Assembly (NCBI RefSeq): GCF_000429825.1
Contig: NZ_KE386956.1
Span: 105,506-169,505 of the forward strand
Direction of reading: 5' to 3'
DNA: 64,000 bases
From: Cohnella thermotolerans DSM 17683
GTDB taxonomy: Bacteria; Bacillota; Bacilli; Paenibacillales; Paenibacillaceae
The notes beneath the pieces are model-generated. The model was given only the letters and a program-made list of their open reading frames with translations. It searched no databases and was not told the DNA's origin. Below, piece by piece: positions 1-8,339 of the stretch (positions within the stretch are counted from its first letter, which is position 1; each line of letters opens with the position of its first letter). The translations under genes and the position numbers were made by a program.

Positions 1-2
1 AC

Positions 3-500
3 CCCGATTCGTTCGTTACTCATGCGCAAGAGCGCATTACGGTCGATCTGGGAGGCATTCCCGGCGACCGGCATTACGGCTTGCTGCGGCCCGCGGATTC
101 GAGGCAGAAGCTGTATCCGAGGGGAACGATGATCGCCAATCGCAGGCAGATCAGCATTGTGTCCGTCGAAGACAACGCGGAGGTGGCCGAGCGGCTTGGC
201 GTGGAGAACATTTTGCCGGAATGGCTGGGGGCCAACGTCTTGCTCGCGGGATTCGAACGCCTGACGTTGCTTCCTCCGGGGGCCAGATTGCTGTTCGAGT
301 CCGGCGCGTCGCTCATTTGCGAGGGCGAGAACGAGCCTTGCATCGCCCCGGGGAAGGAGATCGCGGCGCAGTACGGCCGTCCGGAACTGGCCGCCCGGTT
401 CGTCAAGGCGGCGAAGCAGCGGAGGGGCATCGTCTGCTCGGTCGAGCTGCCGGGCGTCATCGCCGCGGGCGACAAGGTGCGGATTGCGTTGCCCCGTTAG
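3..500 (+). CDS. MOSC domain protein, 5' end cut by the window
   Basis: The reading frame is open from the first bases of the window and ends at a TAG at 498-500, so the true start lies upstream. The visible 165 residues carry GIPGDRHYG near the beginning and CEGENEPCIAPG in the middle, both typical of the MOSC (molybdenum cofactor sulfurase C-terminal) domain. That fold binds sulfur or molybdopterin-type ligands in small stand-alone proteins such as YiiM. The substrate cannot be told from sequence. The molybdenum-cofactor genes 10 kb downstream are a possible but untested functional link. Family assignment is fairly secure; function is not. Confidence 0.75.
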   Translation, partial: PDSFVTHAQERITVDLGGIPGDRHYGLLRPADSRQKLYPRGTMIANRRQISIVSVEDNAEVAERLGVENILPEWLGANVLLAGFERLTLLPPGARLLFESGASLICEGENEPCIAPGKEIAAQYGRPELAARFVKAAKQRRGIVCSVELPGVIAAGDKVRIALPR

Positions 501-793
501 CGCGGTCCCGGCCCGCCGGTTATGCAGCCGAGCGAGCGGGGGCCTCGGCCGCCGGCGCTGCGCGTCTTGCGTTTTTGCAAGTTCGGGCTTGTGCCGATAT
601 AATGGAGATTAAATTGAAAGCAAGTGCGATGAAGACGGCGATCGGCCTGCCGCCGACGATCCCGCAACCCGCTCGCAATGCGCACATCCGCGCTTGGACG
701 CATGCCTGTCCGCACGCGGATTTTCTCTATTTTAGCGGACGGCAGGCGGATAAGCCCTTGCCGCGCTAAGAACCGCAAAGGATGGGACCGTAT
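501..793. other. Intergenic stretch with an imperfect hairpin
   Basis: No convincing gene is seen between the MOSC gene and tsaE. An imperfect inverted repeat joins GCCTGTCCGC (704-713) to GCGGACGGCAGGC (735-747) across an AT-rich loop. There is no U-run after it, so it is not a standard terminator. It may belong to the tsaE leader. Confidence 0.4.
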
Positions 794-1312
794 ATGAGCA
801 TCGGAAACGGCGATTCCGCCGGGAGAACGTTCGTCTTCCGGGCGGACACGGAGGCCGACACGGCCGGATTCGCGGCGCGTCTTGCCGCCCTTGCCGAGCC
901 CGGCGCCGTGCTGGCGCTCGACGGCGATCTGGGCGCCGGCAAAACCCGCTTCGCGCAAGCGTTCGCCGGCGGACTCGGCGTACCGGGCGTCGTCAATAGC
1001 CCGACATTTACGATTATTAAAGAATACGAGGGCGGAAGACTTCCCTTTTACCATATGGACGTGTACCGGCTCGGGCCGGATGAAGCGGACGAGCTCGGCC
1101 TCGAGGAATATTTCGAAGGCGACGGCGTGTCCCTCGTGGAGTGGGCATCCCTGATCGAGCCGCTGCTTCCGGAAGAGCGGCTTCACATCCGGCTGACGAC
1201 GACGGGACCGACGTCCCGAACGGTGGAATGCCGTCCGCTTGGCGGAAGGTATGAGGCATGGTGCATCCAACTGGGGATCACCGAAATTGCAAAGGAGGAG
1301 ACGGCGGAGTGA
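794..1312 (+). CDS. tsaE: tRNA threonylcarbamoyladenosine biosynthesis ATPase TsaE
   Basis: TsaE is the P-loop ATPase that works with TsaB and TsaD in the cytoplasm to put threonylcarbamoyl on A37 of ANN-decoding tRNAs (t6A). The 172-residue product has the Walker A motif GDLGAGKT at residues 44-51 and the family block [13 protein letters not shown] after it. An in-frame ATG at 782 directly abuts AAAGG, so I prefer the ATG at 794, which leaves normal spacing. The stop overlaps the GTG start of tsaB, which fits translational coupling in a tsaE-tsaB-rimI-tsaD operon, the same order as ydiB-ydiC-ydiD-ydiE in B. subtilis. Confidence 0.93.
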   Translation: MSIGNGDSAGRTFVFRADTEADTAGFAARLAALAEPGAVLALDGDLGAGKTRFAQAFAGGLGVPGVVNSPTFTIIKEYEGGRLPFYHMDVYRLGPDEADELGLEEYFEGDGVSLVEWASLIEPLLPEERLHIRLTTTGPTSRTVECRPLGGRYEAWCIQLGITEIAKEETAE

Positions 1313-2115
1313 ACGGCACCAACAGTGGGAAAATGGAAGGCGGCTGCACGGCGCTCGCGCTGGACACGTCCTCGGCCGTGCTCGCGACGGCGATTACCCG
1401 CAACGGCAGCGTATGGGACAGCTCGCAATCGTTCACAGAACGGAACCATTCCGTCCGGGTCGTCTCCGATTTGCGCGAGCTGATGGCGAGAGCCGGATTG
1501 CGCCGGGAACAAATCGACTTCATCGCGGTGGGCCGGGGGCCCGGCTCGTATACAGGCGTGCGCATCGCGGTGACCGCCGCCAAAACGCTGGCCTGGGCTT
1601 GGCAGAAGCCGCTTGTCGGCGTCTCCAGCCTCGAAGCGATGGCGTTCGGGGCGTGGCATCAATGGACCGGACGCCCCGATACGGAACGTTCCGCGTGGAT
1701 CGTTCCGGTTATGGATGCACGGCGCGGCCAAGTGTACACGTCCCTGTTCGCGGCGAACCGGGACGGGAAGTGGGCGAGAGCGGAGGCGGACGGCATCCGT
1801 CCGCTCGCGGCCTGGTGCGATTCTTTGCGGGAGCTCGCCGCCAATGCGGACGATAGCGAACGGCCGCAGGCCGTTTATTTCGTCGGCGAGTCTTCCTTTC
1901 TGGAAGGCAAACGGGAGGCGATTGCCGCCGGGGCGGGGACGATTCCGTTCCGCACGGAGGCTTTCGCAATCGAGGCGGGGGCCGTCGGCTTGCTCGCGGA
2001 ACGGAAATTTCGGCGCGGAGAGCGGGACGACATCCACGGCTTCGTCCCCAACTATACCCAACTGACCGAGGCGGAGGTCAATCTTATGAAGGCCAGAACG
2101 GAGATCGCCAAATGA
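1309..2115 (+). CDS. tsaB: tRNA threonylcarbamoyladenosine biosynthesis protein TsaB
   Basis: TsaB is the inactive ASKHA-fold partner that dimerises with TsaD in the t6A-forming complex. The N-terminal LALDTSSAVLATAI and GRGPGSYTGVRI (about residues 75-86) are family hallmarks. The start is set at GTG 1309: AAAGGAGGAG at 1291-1300 is well spaced for it, while the upstream GTG at 1258 lies inside tsaE without a good site. The start overlaps the tsaE stop and the gene's TGA overlaps the rimI ATG. Predicted length 268 residues, slightly long for the family because of an extended N-terminus. Confidence 0.93.
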   Translation: MNGTNSGKMEGGCTALALDTSSAVLATAITRNGSVWDSSQSFTERNHSVRVVSDLRELMARAGLRREQIDFIAVGRGPGSYTGVRIAVTAAKTLAWAWQKPLVGVSSLEAMAFGAWHQWTGRPDTERSAWIVPVMDARRGQVYTSLFAANRDGKWARAEADGIRPLAAWCDSLRELAANADDSERPQAVYFVGESSFLEGKREAIAAGAGTIPFRTEAFAIEAGAVGLLAERKFRRGERDDIHGFVPNYTQLTEAEVNLMKARTEIAK

Positions 2116-2639
2116 TGCCCAATCGGAAGCCGGACGTCGGCCGCCTGGAATTCAGAAGCATGACGCCGGACGACATCGGAACGATCGTCGAGATCGAGCG
2201 GGAAGTGTTCGCCGCGCCTTGGACGGAGGAAGCTTTCCACAATGAACTGAAGCAAAATATGTTCGCCAAATATTTGGTCATGGAAATGGACGGCGCCATT
2301 CTCGGCTACGGAGGCATGTGGCTCATCGTCGACGAAGCGCACGTGACCAATATCGCGATCCGGGAGCGCTATCAGGGTTGCGGTTACGGCAAAAGGCTGC
2401 TCGCCGAAATGATGAGAACCGCGCATTGGCTCGGCGCGCGCCGCATGACGCTGGAGGTCCGGGTCAGCAACGATCGGGCCCAGCGGCTGTACCGGAAGTT
2501 CGGCTTCGTTCCGTCCGGTCTTCGCCCGGGCTATTACTCCGACAATCAGGAGGACGCGGTCATCATGTGGGCGGATTTAGAGCCGGAAGTGTGGACCCGC
2601 GAGAACAGCGCCGCAACGTCGGAAGGAGAACAACGATGA
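2112..2639 (+). CDS. rimI: Ribosomal-protein-alanine N-acetyltransferase RimI
   Basis: GNAT-family acetyltransferase, in the family that N-terminally acetylates ribosomal protein S18. The 175 residues hold the acetyl-CoA binding P-loop [12 protein letters not shown] (about 86-97), followed by [21 protein letters not shown], the usual RimI motif B region. Two ATGs in tandem (2112 and 2115) are possible starts. The gene overlaps tsaB by four bases and tsaD by four bases, so all four genes are probably translated from one message. RimI inside the t6A operon is conserved in Firmicutes. Confidence 0.9.
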   Translation: MMPNRKPDVGRLEFRSMTPDDIGTIVEIEREVFAAPWTEEAFHNELKQNMFAKYLVMEMDGAILGYGGMWLIVDEAHVTNIAIRERYQGCGYGKRLLAEMMRTAHWLGARRMTLEVRVSNDRAQRLYRKFGFVPSGLRPGYYSDNQEDAVIMWADLEPEVWTRENSAATSEGEQR

Positions 2640-3664
2640 CTCGTCCTTATCATCTTCTTGCCATCGAGACCAGCTGCGACGAGACTTCCGTGGCCGTCGT
2701 CCGCAACGGCGGCGAAGTATTGTCCAACGTCGTCTCCAGCCAGATCGACACACACCGCCGGTTCGGCGGCGTCGTGCCGGAGATCGCTTCCCGCAAGCAC
2801 GTCGAGAGCGTAACGGTCATTCTCGAGGAAGCGGTCGCGAAGGCGGGCGTATCTCTCGGAGACATCGACGCCGTCGCGGTTACGCAGGGCCCGGGCTTGG
2901 TCGGCGCGCTGCTGGTCGGCGTCGTCGCCGCCAAAAGCCTGTCGCTCGCGCTGGACGTGCCGCTCATCGGCACGCATCATATCGCGGGGCACATTTACGC
3001 CAACCGGCTGGTCGGCGAGATCGAATACCCCGCGCTTGCGCTCGTCGTGTCCGGCGGACATACCGAGCTGGTGCTGCTTGCGAGCGAGGGCCGCTTCCAA
3101 ATTATTGGCCGAACGCGGGACGACGCCGTCGGCGAAGCGTACGACAAAGTCGCGCGGGCGCTGTCCTTGCCCTATCCCGGCGGTCCTCATATCGACCGTC
3201 TTGCCCAGGAAGCGCGAGAGGAGATCGAGCTTCCCCGCGCCTGGCTGGAGCCGGATTGTTACGACTTCAGCTTCAGCGGTTTGAAGTCGGCCGTGCTCGC
3301 CGAGATCAACCGCGCGAACATGAAGGGCGAGCCGATCCGGGCCGCGGCGCTGGCCCGGGGGTTCCAGGAATCGGTCATCGACGTCGTGACCGCCAAAGCG
3401 ATGAAGGCCGCGGCCGAATACGGCGTCCGCCAGCTGCTTCTTTGCGGCGGCGTCGCGGCCAACCGCGGGCTGCGGGAGCGCCTGTCGGCGCTCTGCGCGG
3501 AAGCGGCCTTGCCGCTGCTCGTTCCGCCATTGTCGCTGTGCACCGACAACGCGGCCATGATCGCCGCCGCCGCAGATTTGAAGTGGCGGCGCGGCGAGTT
3601 CGGGACGCTCGACTTGAAGGCGGAGCCCCAGCTGTCGCTGGAGGACTGGTCCGTCTCGCATTGA
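2636..3664 (+). CDS. tsaD: tRNA N6-adenosine threonylcarbamoyltransferase TsaD
   Basis: TsaD transfers the threonylcarbamoyl group to tRNA A37. The product is 342 residues, normal for the family. The start [16 protein letters not shown], the metal-binding histidines in [13 protein letters not shown] and [11 protein letters not shown] are all present and intact. The reading frame extends far upstream, but ATG 2636 overlaps the rimI stop and follows GGAAGGAGAA, so it is the start. It is the last gene of the operon and is followed by an intrinsic terminator at 3676. Confidence 0.95.
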   Translation: MTRPYHLLAIETSCDETSVAVVRNGGEVLSNVVSSQIDTHRRFGGVVPEIASRKHVESVTVILEEAVAKAGVSLGDIDAVAVTQGPGLVGALLVGVVAAKSLSLALDVPLIGTHHIAGHIYANRLVGEIEYPALALVVSGGHTELVLLASEGRFQIIGRTRDDAVGEAYDKVARALSLPYPGGPHIDRLAQEAREEIELPRAWLEPDCYDFSFSGLKSAVLAEINRANMKGEPIRAAALARGFQESVIDVVTAKAMKAAAEYGVRQLLLCGGVAANRGLRERLSALCAEAALPLLVPPLSLCTDNAAMIAAAADLKWRRGEFGTLDLKAEPQLSLEDWSVSH

Positions 3665-3675
3665 ACGTCTGTCAA

Positions 3676-3704
3676 CCGAAGGCTTCTCGCCTTCGGTTTT
3701 ATTT
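3676..3704 (+). terminator. Intrinsic terminator of the tsaE-tsaD operon
   Basis: A 7-bp stem CCGAAGG/CCTTCGG (3676-3682 with 3690-3696) is followed by a T-rich run, 12 bases after the tsaD stop. Confidence 0.85.
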
Positions 3705-3919
3705 TGTGCCGTGCGACAGCTCCCCCTCCCAATCCCTCTATATCTCTTTTTTCTCCATTTATATCCTTATCCCCGCTCCTCAGTCGGCTTTGGATACGCC
3801 AATTCCGCACTTGCTAGTCAATAGAAACGCGGTCCGGTGCAGGTTATCGTTGATTCAGAATTTTCCAAAAGCCGGAAGCCTGCATTTGAGTGTTTTCGTG
3901 AACATGCGCTTTTTAAGGA

Positions 3920-3949
3920 TTGACGAAACTTGTGTATTACGGTCATAAT
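3920..3949 (+). promoter_or_regulatory. Sigma-A type promoter of the GntR/ABC operon
   Basis: TTGACG at 3920-3925 and CATAAT at 3944-3949 with an 18-base spacer, about 60 bases ahead of the GntR start. The -10 box lies inside the first operator dyad, so a bound repressor would block the polymerase. Confidence 0.7.
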
Positions 3950-3981
3950 ACACTTGAAGTGTATGAACCACTTAGTACACA
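3931..3981 (+). promoter_or_regulatory. Two tandem YtrA-type operators
   Basis: Two dyads share one geometry. GTGTA 3932-3936 pairs with TACAC 3949-3953, and GTGTA 3959-3963 pairs with TACAC 3976-3980, each with a 12-base spacer. The first extends to a perfect GTGTATTA/TAATACAC. B. subtilis YtrA, the closest studied relative of the adjacent regulator, is reported to bind AGTGTA-13-TACACT, so autoregulation is likely. Confidence 0.75.
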
Positions 3982-4010
3982 CACTCGTAAAAACGGCGAG
4001 GTCATGACAC

Positions 4011-4439
4011 ATGAGAAAAGGCGAGCTCTGGGCCGAGGTTGCGTTCAACAGCCGGGATCCCGTTTACTTGCAGGTCGTTCGGCTGTTCAAGGAAAGGATC
4101 GCCACGGGGGATCTGCAGCCTGGACAGGTCATTCCGTCCAGACGGGAGATCGCGGCCGCGCTGAAGATCAATCCCAACACGGCCCAGAAGGCTTATAAGG
4201 AAATGGAGGAGCAGCGCTTAATCGTGACGGAAGGAAATTCCCCAAGCCGCATTACCCGGGATTCGGAGATTTTCCGATCGATTCGCTCGGAGTTGATCGG
4301 AGGAGCCGTCGAAGCGTTTCTCGAATCCGTGCGCAGCATTGACGTGCCGCTCGACGAACTGTTGGAGCTCGTGCGGCGTAAATACGCGGAAGTCAAAGCG
4401 AATAAGCAGAGCGGACAAGGAGGGGAAGGTCATGATTGA
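4011..4439 (+). CDS. GntR family regulator, YtrA subfamily
   Basis: A 142-residue transcription factor with an N-terminal winged helix (VYLQVVRLFKERIATGDL, then PSRREIAAALKINPNTAQKA as the recognition region) and only a short C-terminal helical tail. That architecture defines the YtrA subfamily, which controls neighbouring ABC transporters and has no large effector domain. The stop overlaps the ATPase start by eight bases and the promoter carries two matching dyads, so it is probably an autorepressor of this operon. A similar dyad at 18642 suggests a second, distant target. Confidence 0.88.
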   Translation: MRKGELWAEVAFNSRDPVYLQVVRLFKERIATGDLQPGQVIPSRREIAAALKINPNTAQKAYKEMEEQRLIVTEGNSPSRITRDSEIFRSIRSELIGGAVEAFLESVRSIDVPLDELLELVRRKYAEVKANKQSGQGGEGHD

Positions 4440-5121
4440 GGTTGCGAATCTGCGCAAGCGGTACAGACGACGGAATGTATTGAACGGGGTGAGCTTTGCC
4501 GTGGAGAAAGGGCAAATCGCATGCTTAATCGGCTTGAACGGCGCGGGCAAGTCGACGGTGCTCAAGGCGATTATGGGACTCACGCCGGTTCAGGAGGGAA
4601 CGATACGCATTGACGGTCGTCCGGTCGGCAAGGAAACGTACGAGAAGGTATCCTATATTCCCGACCGGCTGACGGTTCCGCCCTACATGAAGTTGTGGGA
4701 GGGGCTTCGGTTTATGCAGGATTTCTATCGAAGCTGGAACCCCGAGCGAGCTCGTGAACTCATGGCGTTCTTCGGTCTGGATGCGCAGGAGAGGGTCGGC
4801 AATTTGTCCAAAGGAACGGCTGCCAAATTCAATCTCGTGCTGGGGCTCGCGCCCGATTCGGATTATGTGCTGATGGACGAGCCGTTCTCGGGGATCGACC
4901 TGTTCAGCAGGGAGAACCTTGCCGGCATTTTCTCCAGCGGCCTTATCGGCAGCCGCGGGGTTCTGCTGACGACGCATGAGGTCGATGAGATCGAGCGTCT
5001 CATCGACAAGGCGATTCTGCTTCGGGGCGGAACGGTCGTACGGTCGTTCGATTGCGAACGGGTGCGCGACGAGGAAGGCAAGTCCGTTGTCGACGTTATG
5101 AGGGAGGTGCTTCTCGCTTGA
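4432..5121 (+). CDS. ABC transporter ATP-binding protein, YtrB-like
   Basis: A 229-residue ABC ATPase. Walker A is GLNGAGKS (34-41), Walker B is VLMDEPFSGID, and the H-loop is in LLTTHEVDE. The signature is degenerate (LSKGTAAK instead of LSGGQ), as seen in YtrB-type proteins next to GntR regulators. The start is ATG 4432, preceded by AAGGAGGGG. An open frame continues upstream, but it lies inside the GntR gene. It overlaps the permease by four bases. Substrate unknown; YtrB-type systems respond to cell-wall antibiotics in other Firmicutes. Confidence 0.88.
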   Translation: MIEVANLRKRYRRRNVLNGVSFAVEKGQIACLIGLNGAGKSTVLKAIMGLTPVQEGTIRIDGRPVGKETYEKVSYIPDRLTVPPYMKLWEGLRFMQDFYRSWNPERARELMAFFGLDAQERVGNLSKGTAAKFNLVLGLAPDSDYVLMDEPFSGIDLFSRENLAGIFSSGLIGSRGVLLTTHEVDEIERLIDKAILLRGGTVVRSFDCERVRDEEGKSVVDVMREVLLA

Positions 5122-5954
5122 ACCGTTACTTCAAGCTCGTTCATCTGGAAGTTTACCGGTTTCGCTACATATTGTTCGGCCTCATGGCGGTTACGGCAAT
5201 CGTACAAATCGCCGCGTTGCTCTGGGTATCCAGGAACGAGGTCGCCCAAATTCAGGCGGAAGGCGTTGCGGCGAACGTGAATCGTGTTCTTTTCCCGGAT
5301 GAGAAGCTGTCGTTTGCCTGGGCGATTTTCAGCACGCAGCGTTGGTTTGCCTTGCCGATTTTGCTGAGCATCGCCACCCTGGGGCTTTATGTGTTTCTGA
5401 TCTGGTACAGAGATTGGTTGGGGAGAGATACGTTCATCTATCGATTACTCACGTTGCCGACGGCGCGAAGAAATATTTTCTTGTCGAAGTTAACGGCGAT
5501 TCTCCTGTTCGTCTTCGGTCTTATCTCGTTCCAATTGGCGTTGCTGCCGATCGAGCGTATCCTTTTTAACATGGCGGTTGCGCCCGATCTAAGAGAGCCG
5601 TCGCCTTTCACCGATGCGATCCTCGCCAGCCAGGTATTCAAACGGTTGCTTCCGTTGGACCGGACGCAATTTCTGGTCAGTTACGGGTTTGGAATCATCG
5701 CCGTTCTCGCCGTCTTCGCCGCGATTCTGCTGGAGAGAAGCTATCGGCGAACGGGCATTCTGTACGGGTTTGTTTACCTCGCGGCCTGCGCCGTCGCCGT
5801 GTTGTACCCGTTGTATGCCTTGGGATTGAACCAAGCTGACGCTTATTTGTATCCGGAGGAAGTGATCGCGATCGAGCTGGCCGTCTGCCTGGTCGTCGCC
5901 GCCGCGTCGATCTGGTTGAGTTGGCGCCTTCTCGCCAAGAAGATTACAGTATAG
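5118..5954 (+). CDS. ABC transporter membrane subunit
   Basis: A 278-residue protein with about six hydrophobic segments, including YILFGLMAVTAIVQIAALLW near the N-terminus and a C-terminal pair around LAACAVAVLYPLYAL. It overlaps the ATPase gene in the TTGA arrangement, and AGGGAGGTG at 5101-5109 supports TTG 5118 as the start. No sequence family beyond an ABC-2-like permease is recognised. It probably forms a heteromeric exporter with the preceding ATPase. Confidence 0.75.
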   Translation: MNRYFKLVHLEVYRFRYILFGLMAVTAIVQIAALLWVSRNEVAQIQAEGVAANVNRVLFPDEKLSFAWAIFSTQRWFALPILLSIATLGLYVFLIWYRDWLGRDTFIYRLLTLPTARRNIFLSKLTAILLFVFGLISFQLALLPIERILFNMAVAPDLREPSPFTDAILASQVFKRLLPLDRTQFLVSYGFGIIAVLAVFAAILLERSYRRTGILYGFVYLAACAVAVLYPLYALGLNQADAYLYPEEVIAIELAVCLVVAAASIWLSWRLLAKKITV

Positions 5955-5969
5955 GAGAGACGGTAAATC

Positions 5970-7196
5970 ATGATGAAGCGCTATTCGATTACGCTCGTTC
6001 TCGTTCTGCTGGTCGTAGTTGCGCTTGGCAGCTATTACGCTTTCGGAGCGGACGAGCGTCTTCCCCAATATAAATTGACCGCGCTTGAAGGAGATCCGCA
6101 AGAAGCGGAGGGGCTCGAACTGAGCGGTTCCTTCGGCGGCAGAATGTGGTCAAAGTTCTTAAGCGTGAGCGTGAACGGAAGCCGTTATTCCAGCGACCAA
6201 TTGCTCGTCGGACAGTGGTGGAATTCTCTTTGGAGGCGATCCGGCCATTCGGAAATCGACAATCTTCAGCGGGAATATCCGAATTTCATGAGGACCAAGC
6301 GGAATCCGGACGGGTTTTATAAAGACGGCGATTGGCTCGTTTACGTTCAAGCCTCCATAACGAAGCCGGAACGGGGCGCCCGTTGGGCGTGCGATATGCT
6401 GGAGCTGTCGACGGGCAAGAGAACCCGCTTCTCCGCTTCGGCACCTGGAGAGGATGCCTATCATTCTGTCAACGTGCTTGACGTTCAAAAGATTGGCAAT
6501 GACATTCATGTATTGACAAGGATGCTTTCGATGGGGGATGGAGGAGGATACGGGGTCGACGGTTTCCACGATATCGTCATCGATGCCGCAAGCGGTCAAG
6601 TCGTCCGGGACCGTCCGTTGCCGCTCGAGGAATATGCCGGTCTCCATCGATCGCTGCTCCTTGAAGACTTCTCCGATCGCATCCCGTCCAAGCCTAATGA
6701 TTATGCCGTTCTGGTTATAAGCGGCGAACCGGGCGATGGGCCCTCCGATCCGAGCGCGGCTCCGAAGGAACAGTCCGTCACCAAACTCTATGCCTACACC
6801 TATCGCTCGGGAGAACTGACGGAACTGCCGCAATTCGCAGGGAACGGGGATTCGCATGCGTACATGTACAACTTGCAGGGAGACCGGCTCATCTTTTTGC
6901 GGAACGATACCAACCAAGTCATTCTATCGCAGTACGATCTAAGGGCGGGGCGCAAAGAAGCCACTGTCGAGGTGGCAGCCGAGAAGCTGGGCCGGGGCAT
7001 CATTCAAGACGCGCAAGTTTACGACGATCGGATTTACATTCTTTTGAAGAGCGACGATATGCCCATAGCGGCAGTAGCCGATGCGTCAGACGGACGGATT
7101 CTTTACAAAGGTCAGGTCGTCTGCACGGATCCGAAGTTCGAATCGGAAGAGCAGGTTAAACGACTGAGTCTGCTCAATTTATCGGTGCAAACGTAG
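5970..7196 (+). CDS. Exported protein of unknown function in the GntR/ABC operon
   Basis: A 408-residue protein with an N-terminal hydrophobic segment (ITLVLVLLVVVALGSYYAF) that acts as a signal anchor. The rest is soluble and probably extracytoplasmic. It has repeated short beta-rich stretches (for example DRLIFLRNDTNQVILSQYDL), suggesting a propeller-like fold, but no family is recognised. It starts 15 bases after the permease with GGAGAGACGG ahead of it. Its place in the operon suggests that it assists the ABC transporter, perhaps by sensing or binding substrate. Confidence 0.7.
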   Translation: MMKRYSITLVLVLLVVVALGSYYAFGADERLPQYKLTALEGDPQEAEGLELSGSFGGRMWSKFLSVSVNGSRYSSDQLLVGQWWNSLWRRSGHSEIDNLQREYPNFMRTKRNPDGFYKDGDWLVYVQASITKPERGARWACDMLELSTGKRTRFSASAPGEDAYHSVNVLDVQKIGNDIHVLTRMLSMGDGGGYGVDGFHDIVIDAASGQVVRDRPLPLEEYAGLHRSLLLEDFSDRIPSKPNDYAVLVISGEPGDGPSDPSAAPKEQSVTKLYAYTYRSGELTELPQFAGNGDSHAYMYNLQGDRLIFLRNDTNQVILSQYDLRAGRKEATVEVAAEKLGRGIIQDAQVYDDRIYILLKSDDMPIAAVADASDGRILYKGQVVCTDPKFESEEQVKRLSLLNLSVQT

Positions 7197-7413
7197 CCGG
7201 CCCTGCGCGTCGTCCCCCTAGACCTTCTTGATACGCATAACAACGATTCGCCGCGAGAGGCTCTTTATGCAGGCGTCCTGATCAGGCGTTCGTCCGTTTA
7301 CCCGTACGTATCCGACCGCTGGCCTTTGGCAGCGTATCGATCTAGGAAACGGTTGACTGAATTTACCTGAAAAGGGATGATAGAAAGGAAGTGGGAAGAG
7401 GAGGGGAAGCAAC
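7197..7413. other. Intergenic stretch, nothing recognised
   Basis: No gene, clear terminator or promoter is visible between the exported protein and the DUF2500 gene. Confidence 0.4.
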
Positions 7414-7815
7414 GTGAACGGGTTCGGGGAAGAGCCGGGATTCGCGGGATTATTTCGAGATATGCCGATCGTTTTCAAGTTGTTTTTCTTCGGCATTGCA
7501 GGGATTATTGCCGCGACCCTCGTTTACGCCATCGTCAGCGGCATTGTCCGGTGGTCCCGGAACAACGCTTCGCCGCTGCTGACGGAGACGTCCAAAGTCG
7601 TGGCCAAACGAACGGAGATGAGCGGCGGATCGGAAGATTCCAGCGCCAGAACGTATTATTATTATTACGTTACCTTCGAATTCGCCGAAGGCGACCGAGT
7701 TGAGCTGCAAGTCGCCGGCCATCAGTTCGGCCTGATCGCAGAGGGGGACGTAGGCCGCTTAACGTATCAAGGAACGAGATTCAAAGGCTTCGACCGTTTG
7801 AAGGGAGAGGCGTGA
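7414..7815 (+). CDS. DUF2500 family membrane protein
   Basis: A 133-residue protein with one transmembrane helix (about residues 22-46, LFFFGIAGIIAATLVYAIVS). It is followed by a beta-rich cytoplasmic or external domain with TYYYYYVTFEFAEGDRVELQV and GLIAEGDVGRLTYQGTRFKGF. This matches my knowledge of the DUF2500 pattern (TYYVTFE...GDRVEL...GDxGxLTxQGTRF). The start is GTG 7414 behind GAGGGGAAG. Function unknown. It appears to be monocistronic. Confidence 0.75.
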   Translation: MNGFGEEPGFAGLFRDMPIVFKLFFFGIAGIIAATLVYAIVSGIVRWSRNNASPLLTETSKVVAKRTEMSGGSEDSSARTYYYYYVTFEFAEGDRVELQVAGHQFGLIAEGDVGRLTYQGTRFKGFDRLKGEA

Positions 7816-7999
7816 AGCGCGGCAATCCAGCCCGTCATGCGATCCGCGGAACGGCGTCTTGGCGGCCAACTGCCGGGCCTGATGTGCATCGGCTTCCGCA
7901 ACCCGAACTCGGGCAACCGGAATCTGTCCGCCGCCGGCCGGATCGTCGATTCTATTAGGGACATCGTCTTCGATTAGGAAGGATCGCTTCCTAATAACA

Positions 8000-8030
8000 A
8001 CGGGTGTGGACAAACTTGTTCACACCCGTT
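8000..8030. repeat. Perfect hairpin overlapping a DnaA-box-like 9-mer
   Basis: ACGGGTGTG is mirrored by CACACCCGT with a loop containing ACAAACTTGT. The 9-mer TGTGGACAA (8005-8013) lies in it and a weaker reverse copy (8016-8024) faces it. A shorter palindrome TTAGGAAG/CTTCCTAA lies just upstream at about 7973-7993. There is no T-run, so neither is a normal terminator. Confidence 0.5.
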
Positions 8031-8262
8031 GTGCATAATGTGGACAAAACGCGGAAACCGTTGGGGGAGTGGGGCTGGCTGTAAAATGAAAAGGGGATGA
8101 GTTTTTCAGGGTGATCTTGTGGAAAATGTGGACATTGTGGATAAAACGGAGAAAAAGTCAGATCGTTTACATTCCGAAAATAAAAAAGCTTGCGTAGAGC
8201 GACTTTCCTCCGAAGAAGAGCTCTCTTCTCCGGCAGATTCGCTATGCGCAAGCTGTGGATAA
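8005..8262 (+). promoter_or_regulatory. Cluster of six DnaA-box-like 9-mers
   Basis: Six sites on the same strand match or nearly match TGTGGATAA. They are TGTGGACAA at 8005 and 8039; TGTGGAAAA at 8118, TGTGGACAT at 8127 and TGTGGATAA at 8136 directly head to tail; and TGTGGATAA at 8254. Two are perfect consensus boxes. There is no dnaA or dnaN nearby, so this is not the usual Firmicute oriC. It could be a DnaA-titrating or replication-control cluster, or a DnaA-regulated leader. Confidence 0.6.
8182..8254 (-). terminator. Intrinsic terminator of the ydiF gene
   Basis: Read on the minus strand, AGCTTGCG...CGCAAGCT (arms 8247-8254 and 8187-8194) closes a long hairpin followed by T6. It lies about 85 bases beyond the stop of the ABC-F gene. 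Confidence 0.7.
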
Positions 8263-8339
8263 ACTAAGAATGAACCGGATCGCCCGCAGCGCCCGATGAA
8301 ACCGAAGCCTGTATGCCACCGAGAACGCCGTCACCTCGT

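Noticed and set aside
8000..8270. Chromosomal replication origin
   Set aside because: The boxes fit DnaA, but dnaA, dnaN and the usual AT-rich unwinding element are absent, so oriC is not supported.
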